DNA from: DASYSL01 sp036003365
GTDB lineage: Bacteria; Eisenbacteria; RBG-16-71-46; DASYSL01
Length of the DNA stretch: 21,010 nucleotides
Reading direction: 5' to 3'
Assembly (NCBI GenBank): GCA_036003365.1
Contig: DASYSL010000191.1
Span: 1-21,010 of the forward strand
Below, piece after piece: positions 1 to 10,199 of this stretch (position 1 is the first letter of the stretch; the number at the start of each line of letters is the position of its first letter). Below the pieces are notes generated by a model. The model had not been told where the DNA came from and searched no databases. It saw only the letters and a program-made list of their open reading frames with translations. The translations under genes were made by a program, and so were the position numbers.

Positions 1-264
1 GCGATCGTCCGCCCACACCGCCGTGGGGGCGCAGGAATGATTGAGAAAACGGGCGAGAGTTCGAGGCCCGGGCTTGATCCACTCCCGGGTGCCGACGCAG
101 AACCAGTGAGCACCCTTGTCGAAGTGCTCGTCGAAATCGTCGGTCTGGCGCACGCCGCGCACCTCGAAGAGGGGCGTGCCGGGTTCCACGGCGTCCTGCG
201 TGTGAACCCCTACTCCCTGAATCGACGAGGCCGCCACCACCAGCCGCGGCTTCGTCACCGGCAT
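1..264 (-). CDS. SET-domain protein (lysine methyltransferase-like), N-terminal 88 residues only
   Basis: The reading frame on the minus strand is open from an ATG at 264 to the window edge, so the C-terminus is missing. The visible part has the layout of a stand-alone bacterial SET domain. An opening strand with Gly-Val-Gly-Val-His (residues about 16-21) replaces the usual GxG. A V-x-P-G-T-x-L-F-E-V stretch follows (about 26-36). The NHSC hallmark appears as Asn-His-Ser-Cys-Ala-Pro-Thr near residues 76-82. SET enzymes transfer methyl groups from S-adenosylmethionine to protein lysines, and the NHSC segment belongs to the cofactor pocket. The Asn usually following NHSCxP is Thr here. No good Shine-Dalgarno site sits at normal distance from the ATG. 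A GGAGGG lies only 2 nt before an in-frame GTG at 282, so the start is uncertain. The substrate cannot be told. Confidence 0.72.
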   Translation of the reverse strand, partial: MPVTKPRLVVAASSIQGVGVHTQDAVEPGTPLFEVRGVRQTDDFDEHFDKGAHWFCVGTREWIKPGPRTLARFLNHSCAPTAVWADDR

Positions 265-303
265 CCTGTGCCGTTGACTCACAACCCTCCAGGTCCCGGT
301 CCG

Positions 304-317
304 TTCCCGTCCGGGAA
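304..317. promoter_or_regulatory. Short perfect inverted repeat upstream of the SET gene
   Basis: TTCCCG-TC-CGGGAA is a perfect 6+6 dyad with a 2-nt centre, 40 nt before the SET-gene start. It lies in the 182-bp gap (265-446) between this gene and the preceding one. It could be an operator or chance in GC-rich DNA. I found no convincing sigma-70 promoter in the gap. Confidence 0.2.
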
Positions 318-446
318 GCTCGTGGCTGCTACGGCGAGCCCTCGTTTCCGCCCGCGGAGACAGCCCGGCATTGGGTTACGCCACTTTTCTAGCGCAGCCC
401 TCCGAAGGACGCAAATAATCTTTTCGTGAACAGATCCAGTTTTCGC

Positions 447-932
447 TCAGCGCGTCTGGCAGTTGAACGTCGTGTGGTCGTGCAGGATCAGCCATTTCCC
501 TGAGCGTCTCTCGACCACGAAGGTCATCGTGCCACCGCGCTTGATCTCGCCCGGCGCGGCGTGGCCGAGAGTCACGGGCGTGATGATGAGGGCGTCCTGG
601 GGGCCGAGCATGGTCACGTGGACGTCCTCATACGAAGCGTCGAGCGAGTCCTTCTCGGCCGCGACCAGCATGCGCTTGGCCTGCGCCCCGATGGCATCGG
701 AGCCGTAGGTGATGGTGCCGTTGCGCACCACGGTCGTGGACGGGCCCGGGGCATACATCCTGGCCAGATCATCCACATTGAGCTGGTTGACGGCCATGAT
801 GAACCCCTGAACGAAGGCCCGGAGCTCGTTGGTGGCGTCGGGTGTCGGGCCTTGGCCGTCGGCGCGGACGGCGCCGGAGAGCGCCGCCATGAGAAGGGCG
901 GCCAGCGCGAGCAAGCAAGCCAATCGCTTCAT
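447..932 (-). CDS. Secreted SnoaL/NTF2-like (DUF4440-type) protein
   Basis: A 161-aa protein with a clear Sec signal peptide: Met-Lys-Arg-Leu, a Leu/Ala-rich core to about residue 20, and a likely cleavage after Val-Arg-Ala. The mature part reads like an NTF2-fold SnoaL/DUF4440 domain. An initial helix contains FVQGFIMAVNQLNVDDLARMYAP, split here across residues about 40-62. A central strand pair follows, and the end has the typical K-W-L-I-L-H-D-H-T motif. This fold forms a cone-shaped pocket used by many small enzymes and binding proteins, so no specific activity can be assigned. The start follows a GAGGT site, only 14 nt after the DinB-like stop, so it is probably the last gene of that operon. 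Confidence 0.72.
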   Translation of the reverse strand: MKRLACLLALAALLMAALSGAVRADGQGPTPDATNELRAFVQGFIMAVNQLNVDDLARMYAPGPSTTVVRNGTITYGSDAIGAQAKRMLVAAEKDSLDASYEDVHVTMLGPQDALIITPVTLGHAAPGEIKRGGTMTFVVERRSGKWLILHDHTTFNCQTR

Positions 933-946
933 GATGACCTCGGTCT

Positions 947-1486
947 CTACTGGCCTTTGATCGCCTTGGTGAGCGCGGGCTCCATGCCCATGAGCCGCGC
1001 ATAGAGCGCGAGTTGACCGCGGTGATACTCCTCCTGCGCGATACCGTGGTGCAGCCACTCGAGCTTGCTCCCCTGTTTGCCATCGAAGCGCGTCATGAAC
1101 TGCAGGATCGCCAGCTCGCCGGCATCGCGGAATTTCTTCTCCGCCTGCTTGAGCTGGGAGTCGAGCAGGCGAACGAGCTGGGCCTTGGTCTTCGAGCGGT
1201 AGGCTTCCATGGCATACAGGCGCAGAAGCTTGGGCCACGGCGCACGCTGCAGGTTGGTGTCGGGGCGCGTCAGCTCCCCGGTCATCATCATCGAGACCTC
1301 GAGGATGTGCTGGACCAGCTCGCGCACCGTCCGGCTCTGCGGCGTGGGGCGGAAATCCATGCGCTCGGCGGGGATGTTCTTGAGCTCGTCGCGCACGCCC
1401 TCGCGCGCGAAACGCCAGGACTCGAGCGCCTCTTCGAGCAGCGAGTGGGGCCCCGCCACGACAGGAGCAGCCGTCTTCTCCGCCAC
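947..1486 (-). CDS. DinB/YfiT-like four-helix metal-binding protein
   Basis: A 179-aa protein of the DinB superfamily, four-helix bundles that bind a divalent metal and often serve as thiol transferases or resistance proteins. The family signature is visible: a histidine in VQHILEVS (His60) and the C-terminal HHGIAQEEYHRGQLALYARL (His146-147 and His155). The usual His-x3-His of the last helix is Gln151-x3-His155 here, so one metal ligand may differ. I chose the GTG at 1486: GGAGG sits 7 nt before it. An upstream in-frame TTG at 1492 would leave only 1 nt between that site and the start. The Shine-Dalgarno lies within the last codons of the preceding gene, which indicates translational coupling. 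The substrate is unknown. Confidence 0.8.
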   Translation of the reverse strand: MAEKTAAPVVAGPHSLLEEALESWRFAREGVRDELKNIPAERMDFRPTPQSRTVRELVQHILEVSMMMTGELTRPDTNLQRAPWPKLLRLYAMEAYRSKTKAQLVRLLDSQLKQAEKKFRDAGELAILQFMTRFDGKQGSKLEWLHHGIAQEEYHRGQLALYARLMGMEPALTKAIKGQ

Positions 1487-1488
1487 GT

Positions 1489-1710
1489 TCAAACCTCCAT
1501 GCGGCGCTGGCGCGCCAGCCGCCGGGCCGCGTCGTCACGCGCCAACTTCTCGGCTTCCTCACGCGTCGACGCCTCGGCGCGCGCGATGCGGGCGCCCGGG
1601 CTCACGTTGTCGATCTGGCAATAGCACCGGTCGCCGATTCGGTAGGTGACCACGTTCACCTTCCAGCCTTCGATCTCGTCGGTCTGCGTCTTGTAGTCTT
1701 CGGCCCTCAT
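1489..1710 (-). CDS. Small hypothetical protein, 73 aa
   Basis: I do not recognise this family. The ATG at 1710 overlaps the stop of the ADP-ribosylglycohydrolase-like gene as ATGA, so translation is coupled. The N-terminal half looks like two or three beta strands (GWKVNVVTYRIGDRCYCQID, residues 16-35) with a Cys-Tyr-Cys. The C-terminal half is a charged helix rich in Ala, Arg and Glu (about 45-71). No signal peptide or membrane segment is present. An in-frame extension upstream exists but would run into the preceding gene and reads as low-complexity shadow, so I rejected it. The tight placement between two recognisable genes supports it being real. Confidence 0.7.
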   Translation of the reverse strand: MRAEDYKTQTDEIEGWKVNVVTYRIGDRCYCQIDNVSPGARIARAEASTREEAEKLARDDAARRLARQRRMEV

Positions 1711-2504
1711 GACTTTCCCCTGGCCACGAGACGCGGCTCGACGTAGCGCGCGCGAAACTCGGTGGTCACGCTTCGCAGCCGCTCGTCGAGCAACGCCCAC
1801 ACGCGTTCCTCGATGTTCCGGGGCACTCCGCCATAGTACGCCTCGGCGACGCTTCCGGTAATGCAGGCCAGAGTGTCCGCGTCGCCGCCCAGCGAGACGG
1901 CGTTGCGCACGGCGCTCTCGAAGTCACTCGAATCGAGGAAGGCGATGAGCGCAGCGGGCACCGTGCCCTGGCAGGTCACGCTGTACTCGTAGATCGGCTG
2001 CAGGCGCTCGATCGGCGTGCTTACTTCGTAACCAAAGCGCTGTGTGATCACGGCGCGAATCGCATCTTTCGACGCGCCGGTCCGCGCGAGGAAAAGCGCC
2101 GCCGCGGTCGCCTGAGCTCCCCGGATGCCCTCCGGGTGATCGTGCGTGATGAGCGCGCTGCGCTCCGCTTCGGCCAAAACCTCTTCGAGCGTGTCATGCC
2201 GCCAGGCGGCCGGGCTCACGCGCATGGCGGACCCGTTGCCATAGCTGCCATAGGGCTCGCGGCTCCCCGACATGGCCCAGAAACCGAAATTCATCCCATA
2301 GGCGCAATCCGGATAGAGGTGGAAGTACTCGCGCGCGAGATCGACGTACGGTCTTCCGGAGAGCAGCGAATCGGCCAAGGCGATCGTGAGCACCGTGTCG
2401 TCCGTGAACTTCGACTCGGGACCAAAAAGGGGAAAGTCGTAGATCTTGGCGAGCGCGAACTCGTAGGGCCTTCCGATCATGTCGCCCGCGATCGCTCCCA
2501 GCAT
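1707..2504 (-). CDS. ADP-ribosylglycohydrolase (DraG-like) family protein
   Basis: A 265-aa protein of usual family length. It has the two metal-binding signatures of the DraG/ADP-ribosylglycohydrolase fold: Phe-Thr-Asp-Asp-Thr near residues 33-37 and Gly-Gly-Asp-Ala-Asp-Thr near 206-211. Between them lie the conserved GSYGNGSAMRVSP (about 87-98) and a THDHPEGIRGAQA helix (about 120-132). Family members remove ADP-ribose from proteins or nucleic acids, or act on related N-/O-glycosides, using two Mg or Mn ions. The ATG at 2504 has an excellent GGAGGT 6-7 nt upstream. It heads a compact operon with a small unknown, a DinB-like and a SnoaL-like protein. The real substrate in this clade is not known. 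No ADP-ribosyltransferase partner is seen nearby. Confidence 0.88.
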   Translation of the reverse strand: MLGAIAGDMIGRPYEFALAKIYDFPLFGPESKFTDDTVLTIALADSLLSGRPYVDLAREYFHLYPDCAYGMNFGFWAMSGSREPYGSYGNGSAMRVSPAAWRHDTLEEVLAEAERSALITHDHPEGIRGAQATAAALFLARTGASKDAIRAVITQRFGYEVSTPIERLQPIYEYSVTCQGTVPAALIAFLDSSDFESAVRNAVSLGGDADTLACITGSVAEAYYGGVPRNIEERVWALLDERLRSVTTEFRARYVEPRLVARGKS

Positions 2505-2544
2505 GGCCGCACCTCCGGATGGGCGCGAATCCTAGCACCGAAAC

Positions 2545-2578
2545 GAACGGGCGGCGACCGAGTGGCCGCCGCCCGTTC
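2545..2578 (-). terminator. Terminator-like hairpin after hppA
   Basis: A perfect 12-bp stem (GAACGGGCGGCG with its complement) has a 10-nt loop. It starts 22 nt past the hppA stop codon. The downstream flank on the minus strand is only weakly T-rich (GTTTCGG), so it may be imperfect. It also lies just upstream of the next gene's ribosome-binding site. Confidence 0.6.
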
Positions 2579-2600
2579 CGCTTCCCTTGAAGCGAGCTTC

Positions 2601-5057
<2,457 letters not shown>

Positions 5058-5096
5058 GCGATTCCTCCAGGCTGATCCGAGATGGAACGAGGTCGG

Positions 5097-5132
5097 AAAA
5101 CCGTGCCGGCGCGGCTCGGGTGAGCCGGCGGC
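5097..5132 (-). terminator. Hairpin plus T-run in the hppA leader, terminator or attenuator
   Basis: On the minus strand an interrupted stem has an inner CGGCTC-ACCC-GAGCCG and an outer GCCG/CGGC. It is followed 4 nt later by TTTT (5097-5100). It lies 117-152 nt after the beta-helix operon stop and 40-75 nt before the hppA start. It could end the upstream transcript or regulate hppA. The rest of the 191-bp gap (5058-5248) shows nothing clear. Confidence 0.35.
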
Positions 5133-5248
5133 GCCCAGCGTGTTTCCGTTTCCGCAGCTAGAAGCTAATGGAAGTCGGGGTAGGACGTTCGAGTCGTCCC
5201 GGATACGGGCGGTACACTAACCGCTCTCCCCCGGCAGAGGCAAGGCCC

Positions 5249-7303
5249 CTAGGGAAGCACGATCACCGTGGTCGAAGCCTGGAAGTGCTGGCCGGAACCA
5301 TCGTTGGCCTGGGCCTCGAGGCGGCAGAAGTAGGTGCCGGCGGCGAGGCCGGCGAGTGACCATTCGGCGCGCCCGGGACCGGCCGGAAGGTCGCGATCGA
5401 CAAGGCGAGCCACGAACCGTCCCGAGACGTCGTAGGCCGAGAGCCGGACATGCGAGGGGTGCGCGAGCGTAAAGGGTAAGAAGGTCAGGCCCCGGGCCGG
5501 CGAGGGCTGGCTCGCTTCGAGGGCGTACGATACCGTGGGCGCCGGGTCGACCGCCGTCGGCTCGCTCATCGATTTGCAGAGCGAGAACTCAGACGTGCTT
5601 CCGGCGTCATCGGTCGCCGTCGCGGTGAACACGTAACCCACCACCGACGACAGCGGAATCATGATGAGGAATCCGATGTTGCCCGTCCCATCCGTCGTGG
5701 CGACCAGCTGTCCCGCCCAGGACTCGCCCTCTCCGTATCCCGACGCGCTGCACGCACGATTCGAATAGAAGTCGATCGTGTACTGACGATTGAAATCGCT
5801 CGCCAGCGTCCCGACCAGCTGCACAGAACTCCCGACCACGCTCGCCCCGGTGAGCACGGGGTAGTTCTGCAGGTGGTTGCCTCCGTCGTCGGGATCGGGA
5901 GGCGCGTCATTGGGCGTCACCCCGAGCGCCGGCTGCATGTTATCGATGCCGAGACCAGGGCCATTCTGGAAAATCAGGTTGCCTTCGATCTTGTTCTGCA
6001 CGCCGTCGATGTAGATGCCGCCGTTGTTGTGCGCGATCACGTTGCCGGCCAGCCCGCTGCCGCCGATGGTCGCGAGATCGCTCTCGGTGGTAATCGCCGC
6101 GCCCGTATTCCCCAACGCCAGGGCGCCGTTGAACGACGTGCCGATGGCGTTCCCTTGAATGCTGTTGTTGACGGAGGTGCCGTCGATCTGGATCCCGGCA
6201 CCGCCGTTGGCGCCGATGATGTTGCCCGAGCCGTCGCCGCGGCTCACGCCGATGATGTTGTTCGTGGAATTGTAGAGATCGATCCCGCCGGCAGCGTTGC
6301 CGAGCGGCCGCGTGCCGTCGGCGCTCACGCCGATCTTGTTGCCCAGGATCTGGTGGTACGACGGCAAGAAAGCGCCGTCGCAAATGATCCCGAAGTCGCC
6401 GTTCCCCGAGATCACGTTGCCAGCATTGATCCCCCCTACGATCGTGTACGACGAAAGAAGGTCGATCCCTTTCCCCGTGTTGGGGAGCGCGTGCTGCCCG
6501 CTCGCATCCGTGCCCACGTAGTTGCGCGTGATGCGCACCCCATCCGCGGGCGCTGGCTCGCTCGAGCTGTCGACGTAGATGCCGAACCCGTCGTTGCCGG
6601 AGACCAGATTGTTGTCGATCACGGTTTGCGTCGCGCCGCCCGTCTCCAGGCCGTAGTCGGCATTGGGAACCGCCAGCGTTCCCGTGACGTCGGTGCCGAT
6701 GTAGTTGTTCATCACCGTGTCGCGGGCCGCGCCGGCGGTCAACGCGAGACCCATGAACCCGTTGCCCGAGATGATGTTCCGGTACGCTGGGATGCGCCCC
6801 CCAATCAGCGCGTCGCTGCCGCTCACGTATACCCCGAAGGACGCATTGGGGGAGGCCGCCGTACCGGCCGCGTTGGTGCCGACATAGCAGGCCTGCAGCG
6901 AGCACGCTTGCGCGGCCACGAACACCCCGGTGCTGAGGAAGCGATTGATCACGAATCCTTTGACGCTCGAATGGGCCGCTGCGAGGTTGAAGCCCGTGCT
7001 GCACAGCGAGCCGTCCAGCTCGATCAGGGGAACGCCGTTGTACCCGGGCTGGCTCGTGCCGTCGATGGCGGTCGGGTTCGCGAGTGCGGGCAGATCCGTG
7101 AGCAGATGGATGGTCTGCACGCCAACGCCGGGAAAGGAGAACACGATGCGATGCGGGCCCGGAGCGTTGGCGTTGGCCACCTGGATGCACTCGCGCAGCG
7201 AGCCGGAGCCGCTGTCATTCGTGCTCGTGACCGTGTAGGTGGTGGCCGCCGCGGGGACCGCGCCGAGCACGACGAGAGCCATCGACCAGAGAATGCGAGT
7301 CAC
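5249..7303 (-). CDS. Secreted right-handed beta-helix protein with C-terminal FlgD-like Ig domain (paralogue 2)
   Basis: A 684-aa exported protein. After a signal peptide (hydrophobic to about residue 20, ending Pro-Ala-Ala-Ala) comes a domain with the N-DSGSGSLREC-type cap. A long parallel beta-helix follows (about 60-440), made of recurring units such as N-x-I-G-T-D-x-x-G, N-x-I-S-G-N and G-I-x-x-x-G. A beta-sandwich region follows (about 450-580), then a final domain of about 90 residues with YDVSGRFVARLVDRDLPAGP and a closing TYFCRLEA. That ending is the FlgD-type Ig-like tail common in extracellular proteins of the FCB group and relatives. The GTG at 7303 has GGGAGG 5 nt upstream; an upstream extension overlaps the preceding gene and is not credible. 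It follows its paralogue by 50 nt. The helix probably binds or cleaves polysaccharide or mediates adhesion; no catalytic residues can be assigned. Confidence 0.88.
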   Translation of the reverse strand: MTRILWSMALVVLGAVPAAATTYTVTSTNDSGSGSLRECIQVANANAPGPHRIVFSFPGVGVQTIHLLTDLPALANPTAIDGTSQPGYNGVPLIELDGSLCSTGFNLAAAHSSVKGFVINRFLSTGVFVAAQACSLQACYVGTNAAGTAASPNASFGVYVSGSDALIGGRIPAYRNIISGNGFMGLALTAGAARDTVMNNYIGTDVTGTLAVPNADYGLETGGATQTVIDNNLVSGNDGFGIYVDSSSEPAPADGVRITRNYVGTDASGQHALPNTGKGIDLLSSYTIVGGINAGNVISGNGDFGIICDGAFLPSYHQILGNKIGVSADGTRPLGNAAGGIDLYNSTNNIIGVSRGDGSGNIIGANGGAGIQIDGTSVNNSIQGNAIGTSFNGALALGNTGAAITTESDLATIGGSGLAGNVIAHNNGGIYIDGVQNKIEGNLIFQNGPGLGIDNMQPALGVTPNDAPPDPDDGGNHLQNYPVLTGASVVGSSVQLVGTLASDFNRQYTIDFYSNRACSASGYGEGESWAGQLVATTDGTGNIGFLIMIPLSSVVGYVFTATATDDAGSTSEFSLCKSMSEPTAVDPAPTVSYALEASQPSPARGLTFLPFTLAHPSHVRLSAYDVSGRFVARLVDRDLPAGPGRAEWSLAGLAAGTYFCRLEAQANDGSGQHFQASTTVIVLP

Positions 7304-7353
7304 GAGCGCCTCCCATGTCTCATCAATAAACGACGACGTCGGAATGAGCCGCG

Positions 7354-9417
7354 CTAGTGGATCACGATCACCGAGCGCGTGACGGTTTCGGCTGCGCCGC
7401 TCTCCGTCTCGGCGCGCAGCCGGCAAAAATACACGCCGGCCGGCGTCCGGGCCACGTTCCACGCGAAGGTGTGGGGCCCGGCATCGAGACGGTCTTCCAC
7501 GAGATGGGCCGCCACCCTGCCCGACACGTCGTAGGCCACGAGCGACACGCGTGATGGCTCAACGAGGGTGAAGGTGAGCGAGGTGCTGCGGCGCGCCGGC
7601 GAAGGCAACGGCGCTTCGAAACCGAATCGCGGCGGCCCGGCGTCCGCGGCGGTCAGCGAGGCCAGCGGAGCGCAGGGTGAGAACTCGGAGGTGTCGCCAA
7701 TGAAGTCGGTGGCCGTGCACGTGAAGATGTTGCCCACAACGGCGATTAGGTTGTAGGAGACATCGAAGGTTCCCAACCCGCTGGCGTTCGTGGACACGCC
7801 CACGGCACCGAGCCACGACTCCCCCTCTCCGTTGCCCAAGGCGTTGCACTGGCGATTGGAATAGAAGTCGAGCGTGTAGCTCGAATTCGGCTCGCTCGAG
7901 TAACGACCTTGCAACCGCACCTGTGCGCCCACCCGGCTCACGGCCGTGATCACGGGGAAGTTCTGCAGGTAGTTGCCGCCACTGTCTCCGTCGAGCGAAT
8001 CGTTGAGGGTGACACCGAAAGGCATTGCATCCATCAAATCGATGCCGAGCTCCAGATGATTGTCGAAGATCGAGTTCGCGCGGATCGGATTCTCCAAGCT
8101 ATGGACGCGAATGCCTCCGTACTGATTCTTGGCGATGATGTTGCCGAGGTTCCCAAGGCCGCCCACCGTCGTGTTGTCGCCATAGAGGCTCAAACCCACC
8201 TGGCGATGGCCGAGATCGAGTGCCCCGTTGAACGAAGTGCCGATGGCATTTCCTTGAATGATGTTGTTCGTCCCGGTCACGTAGATCCCGTCCTGATTGC
8301 CACCGATCAGATTCCCCGAGCCGTCGGCCAGGCTGCCGCCAATGAAATTGTTGTTCGAGGTGTCGATATAGATGCCTTCGTAGAAGTTGCCGACGGGGAT
8401 CGTCCCGTCGGCGCTGACGCCGATCTTGTTGCCGGCGATGTAATTGTCATGGGAGTTTTGTGTACCGTCGATGTAGATGCCCGATTGGTGATTCCCCGAG
8501 ATGACGTTCCCCATCCCGATGTCCCCGATGATGTTGTAGGGTTGGTCGAGACGGATGCCATCACCGAGATTGGGAATCGCCCTCTGGCCGCTTGCATCCG
8601 TGCCGATGAAGTTGCGATAGAACCGAACTCCATCCCCGTTCGTGACTGGCGGATTGCTGTAAACCTCGACTCCCGCCTGGGCGGACGCGGAGATGAGGTT
8701 GCCGTCGTACGCCCCGGGCCCGCCGATCACGATTCGCTTGGCGTTCGAGATTTCGATGCAGTCAACCGTCATCGGAATGCCCACGCTGCCCGTGACGTCG
8801 GTGCCCACGTAATTTCCGCACACGGTGTCGTCCGCTGCGGGCGACAGGATCATGATGCCCGATCCCATACCCCCGAACACGTTGCGGGTCGCGGGCGCAT
8901 GGCCCCCGATCAGGCAATGCTTACCGAACACGTAGACGCCGTAACCCTCCGAGTCAGCAGCCGTTCCGGTGTTGTTCAGTCCGAACCAGCATCCTGAAAG
9001 CGAGCAGGCATCCGCCGAGATGTTGAGAGCCGCGTCGCCCCAGCGGTTGAAGGTGATGGCCTTGACGCTCGAGTGCGTCGCCGTGGTCTTGAGCAGGAGC
9101 GAGTTCGCAGCCGGAAAGCCCGCGATCTCGATCAGGGGCCCGCCACCGTTCTGGTTGTATCCGGGCTGCGTCGAACCGTCGATCGCCACGGTGTTGCTGA
9201 TCGAGGCGACATCGGTCAGGAGATGGATGGTCTGAATCCCGGGGGCGGGAATGTTGAAGGCAATACGGTGCGGGCCCGGTGTCAAATTGACCTGATCGAT
9301 CGCCCAGCGGAAGGAATTGGTTCCGGCGTTGAGCGTGTTGGTTACCGTGAAGGTGCTCGCCCACACCGGCGAGGCAACGAGCATCCACAGAGCGAGGGTC
9401 GCGCGGAAGAAACGCAT
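7354..9417 (-). CDS. Secreted right-handed beta-helix protein with C-terminal FlgD-like Ig domain (paralogue 1)
   Basis: A 687-aa paralogue of the next gene downstream, collinear over its whole length. The signal peptide is MRFFRATLALWMLVASPVWA. A cap then follows (TNTLNAGTNSFRWAIDQVN), and a beta-helix (about 60-440) built from N-x-x-G-T-D-x-x-G-x-x-x-x-P-N, G-N-V-I-S-G-N and D-G-S-G-N-L-I-G-G units. After it come the domain with FYSNRQCNALGNGEGESW, shared almost word for word with the paralogue, and the terminal YDVSGRVAAHLVEDRLDAGP...GVYFCRLRA tail. The start is ATG at 9417 with AAGGAG 9 nt upstream. It and the next gene form a two-gene operon with a 50-bp gap. They are a clear tandem duplication, already well diverged at the DNA level. 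An exported surface or matrix role is inferred; the ligand is unknown. Confidence 0.9.
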   Translation of the reverse strand: MRFFRATLALWMLVASPVWASTFTVTNTLNAGTNSFRWAIDQVNLTPGPHRIAFNIPAPGIQTIHLLTDVASISNTVAIDGSTQPGYNQNGGGPLIEIAGFPAANSLLLKTTATHSSVKAITFNRWGDAALNISADACSLSGCWFGLNNTGTAADSEGYGVYVFGKHCLIGGHAPATRNVFGGMGSGIMILSPAADDTVCGNYVGTDVTGSVGIPMTVDCIEISNAKRIVIGGPGAYDGNLISASAQAGVEVYSNPPVTNGDGVRFYRNFIGTDASGQRAIPNLGDGIRLDQPYNIIGDIGMGNVISGNHQSGIYIDGTQNSHDNYIAGNKIGVSADGTIPVGNFYEGIYIDTSNNNFIGGSLADGSGNLIGGNQDGIYVTGTNNIIQGNAIGTSFNGALDLGHRQVGLSLYGDNTTVGGLGNLGNIIAKNQYGGIRVHSLENPIRANSIFDNHLELGIDLMDAMPFGVTLNDSLDGDSGGNYLQNFPVITAVSRVGAQVRLQGRYSSEPNSSYTLDFYSNRQCNALGNGEGESWLGAVGVSTNASGLGTFDVSYNLIAVVGNIFTCTATDFIGDTSEFSPCAPLASLTAADAGPPRFGFEAPLPSPARRSTSLTFTLVEPSRVSLVAYDVSGRVAAHLVEDRLDAGPHTFAWNVARTPAGVYFCRLRAETESGAAETVTRSVIVIH

Positions 9418-9478
9418 CTCGGGGGACTCCTTGGCGTCGGGACAGGCTGTGAGTCTACACCGGAGTGCAAGGGGACGG

Positions 9479-9515
9479 AAAATGAATCGAGCCGCGGCAG
9501 CCTTCGCGCCGCGGC
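9479..9515 (-). terminator. Terminator-like hairpin after the small secreted protein gene
   Basis: On the minus strand GCCGCGGC, a 9-nt spacer and GCCGCGGC form an 8-bp stem, followed by the T-rich TCGATTCATTTT. It starts 28 nt past the stop at 9544 and separates that gene from the beta-helix pair. The arms are self-complementary, so alternative folds exist. Confidence 0.45.
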
Positions 9516-9543
9516 CCGATCGTGAAGCGGAGTTAAGCGACGA

Positions 9544-10047
9544 CTAACGCCGGAACAGCGAGAAGCGCTGTTCCACCTGGATCGCGCACGAGCCACATGA
9601 TTGCGCGACCAGCTCGCCGTAGGCGGACACGAGCTCGCGTCCCCTCGTATCCAGGAAGTGGAACTCGGCAACGTCGGGTGACGCGCCGAAGAGATCTTGA
9701 TTGCTGACGCAGATCTCGTCGCCGGGAGTGACCGGGCCGCGCCGCTTGGTTCCGGCAAAGCCCGTGATCCGGTAGGTGCACCAGCTGCGCTCAGCGGCGA
9801 CGGCGCTCGGCACCTTGAAAGCCGTGACGTCGAGCCGCATGGGAGCGCTGAGAGAAAACGGTCCCGGCGTAGAGACCACGTCGGGAGCACGGGACGGAGG
9901 CGGCATGAAGCCTTTGCCGGGCTCGCCGTCGGCCATCATGGAACTCATCATGACCGCTTCGGCGCCCGCGACGCGGGCCGTGCCAACCAGAAGGATCGCC
10001 ATCAGCAATGCGGCGATGGGAATGCCGCATCGACGTTGAAACCGCAT
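9544..10047 (-). CDS. Small exported hypothetical protein with Met-rich and CxxC segments
   Basis: A 167-aa protein I cannot assign to a family. Residues 1-30 form a signal peptide (Arg-rich start, hydrophobic core IAALLMAILLVG, Ala-Gly-Ala cleavage region). The mature N-terminus is methionine-rich (AVMMSSMMADGEPGKGFM, about 31-48), followed by a Pro-rich linker. The remainder looks beta-rich and has four cysteines: Cys90, Cys113 and a closing Cys151-Gly-Ser-Cys154. These could form two disulfides outside the cytoplasm, or with the methionines hold a metal such as copper; that is speculation. ATG at 10047 has GGAGAGGAG with 6 nt spacing, a strong site. It stands alone between terminator-like hairpins on both sides, so it is probably transcribed by itself. 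Confidence 0.75.
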   Translation of the reverse strand: MRFQRRCGIPIAALLMAILLVGTARVAGAEAVMMSSMMADGEPGKGFMPPPSRAPDVVSTPGPFSLSAPMRLDVTAFKVPSAVAAERSWCTYRITGFAGTKRRGPVTPGDEICVSNQDLFGASPDVAEFHFLDTRGRELVSAYGELVAQSCGSCAIQVEQRFSLFRR

Positions 10048-10199
10048 GACGAACTCCTCTCCGTGGGAATCGCGGTGAGCCACGAGGCGAGAACGGCGCC
10101 ACCGCGGGCGGGGGCATGCGGCGCATTGCGAGTCGGAACGCGGCCCCGTCCCGAGCCCTTCAGACTGCAACGCGCGCGAAAAACCACGAGCCGCCGTGC

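Noticed and set aside
5183..5199. GGACG-TTCGAGT-CGTCC, resembling a tRNA T-arm
   Set aside because: No matching acceptor stem, D-arm or anticodon arm is found in the flanking bases, so neither a tRNA nor a clear attachment site is supported.
5873..7357. Long plus-strand open frame antisense to a beta-helix gene
   Set aside because: Composition is Val/Asp/Ala/Arg-rich without recognisable domains. The opposite strand has a signal peptide, repeats and a known tail domain.
5800..9100. Recurring short DNA similarities suggesting a repeat array
   Set aside because: They are irregular codons for the recurring Asn/Gly/Ile turns of the beta-helix, not a CRISPR or tandem DNA repeat.
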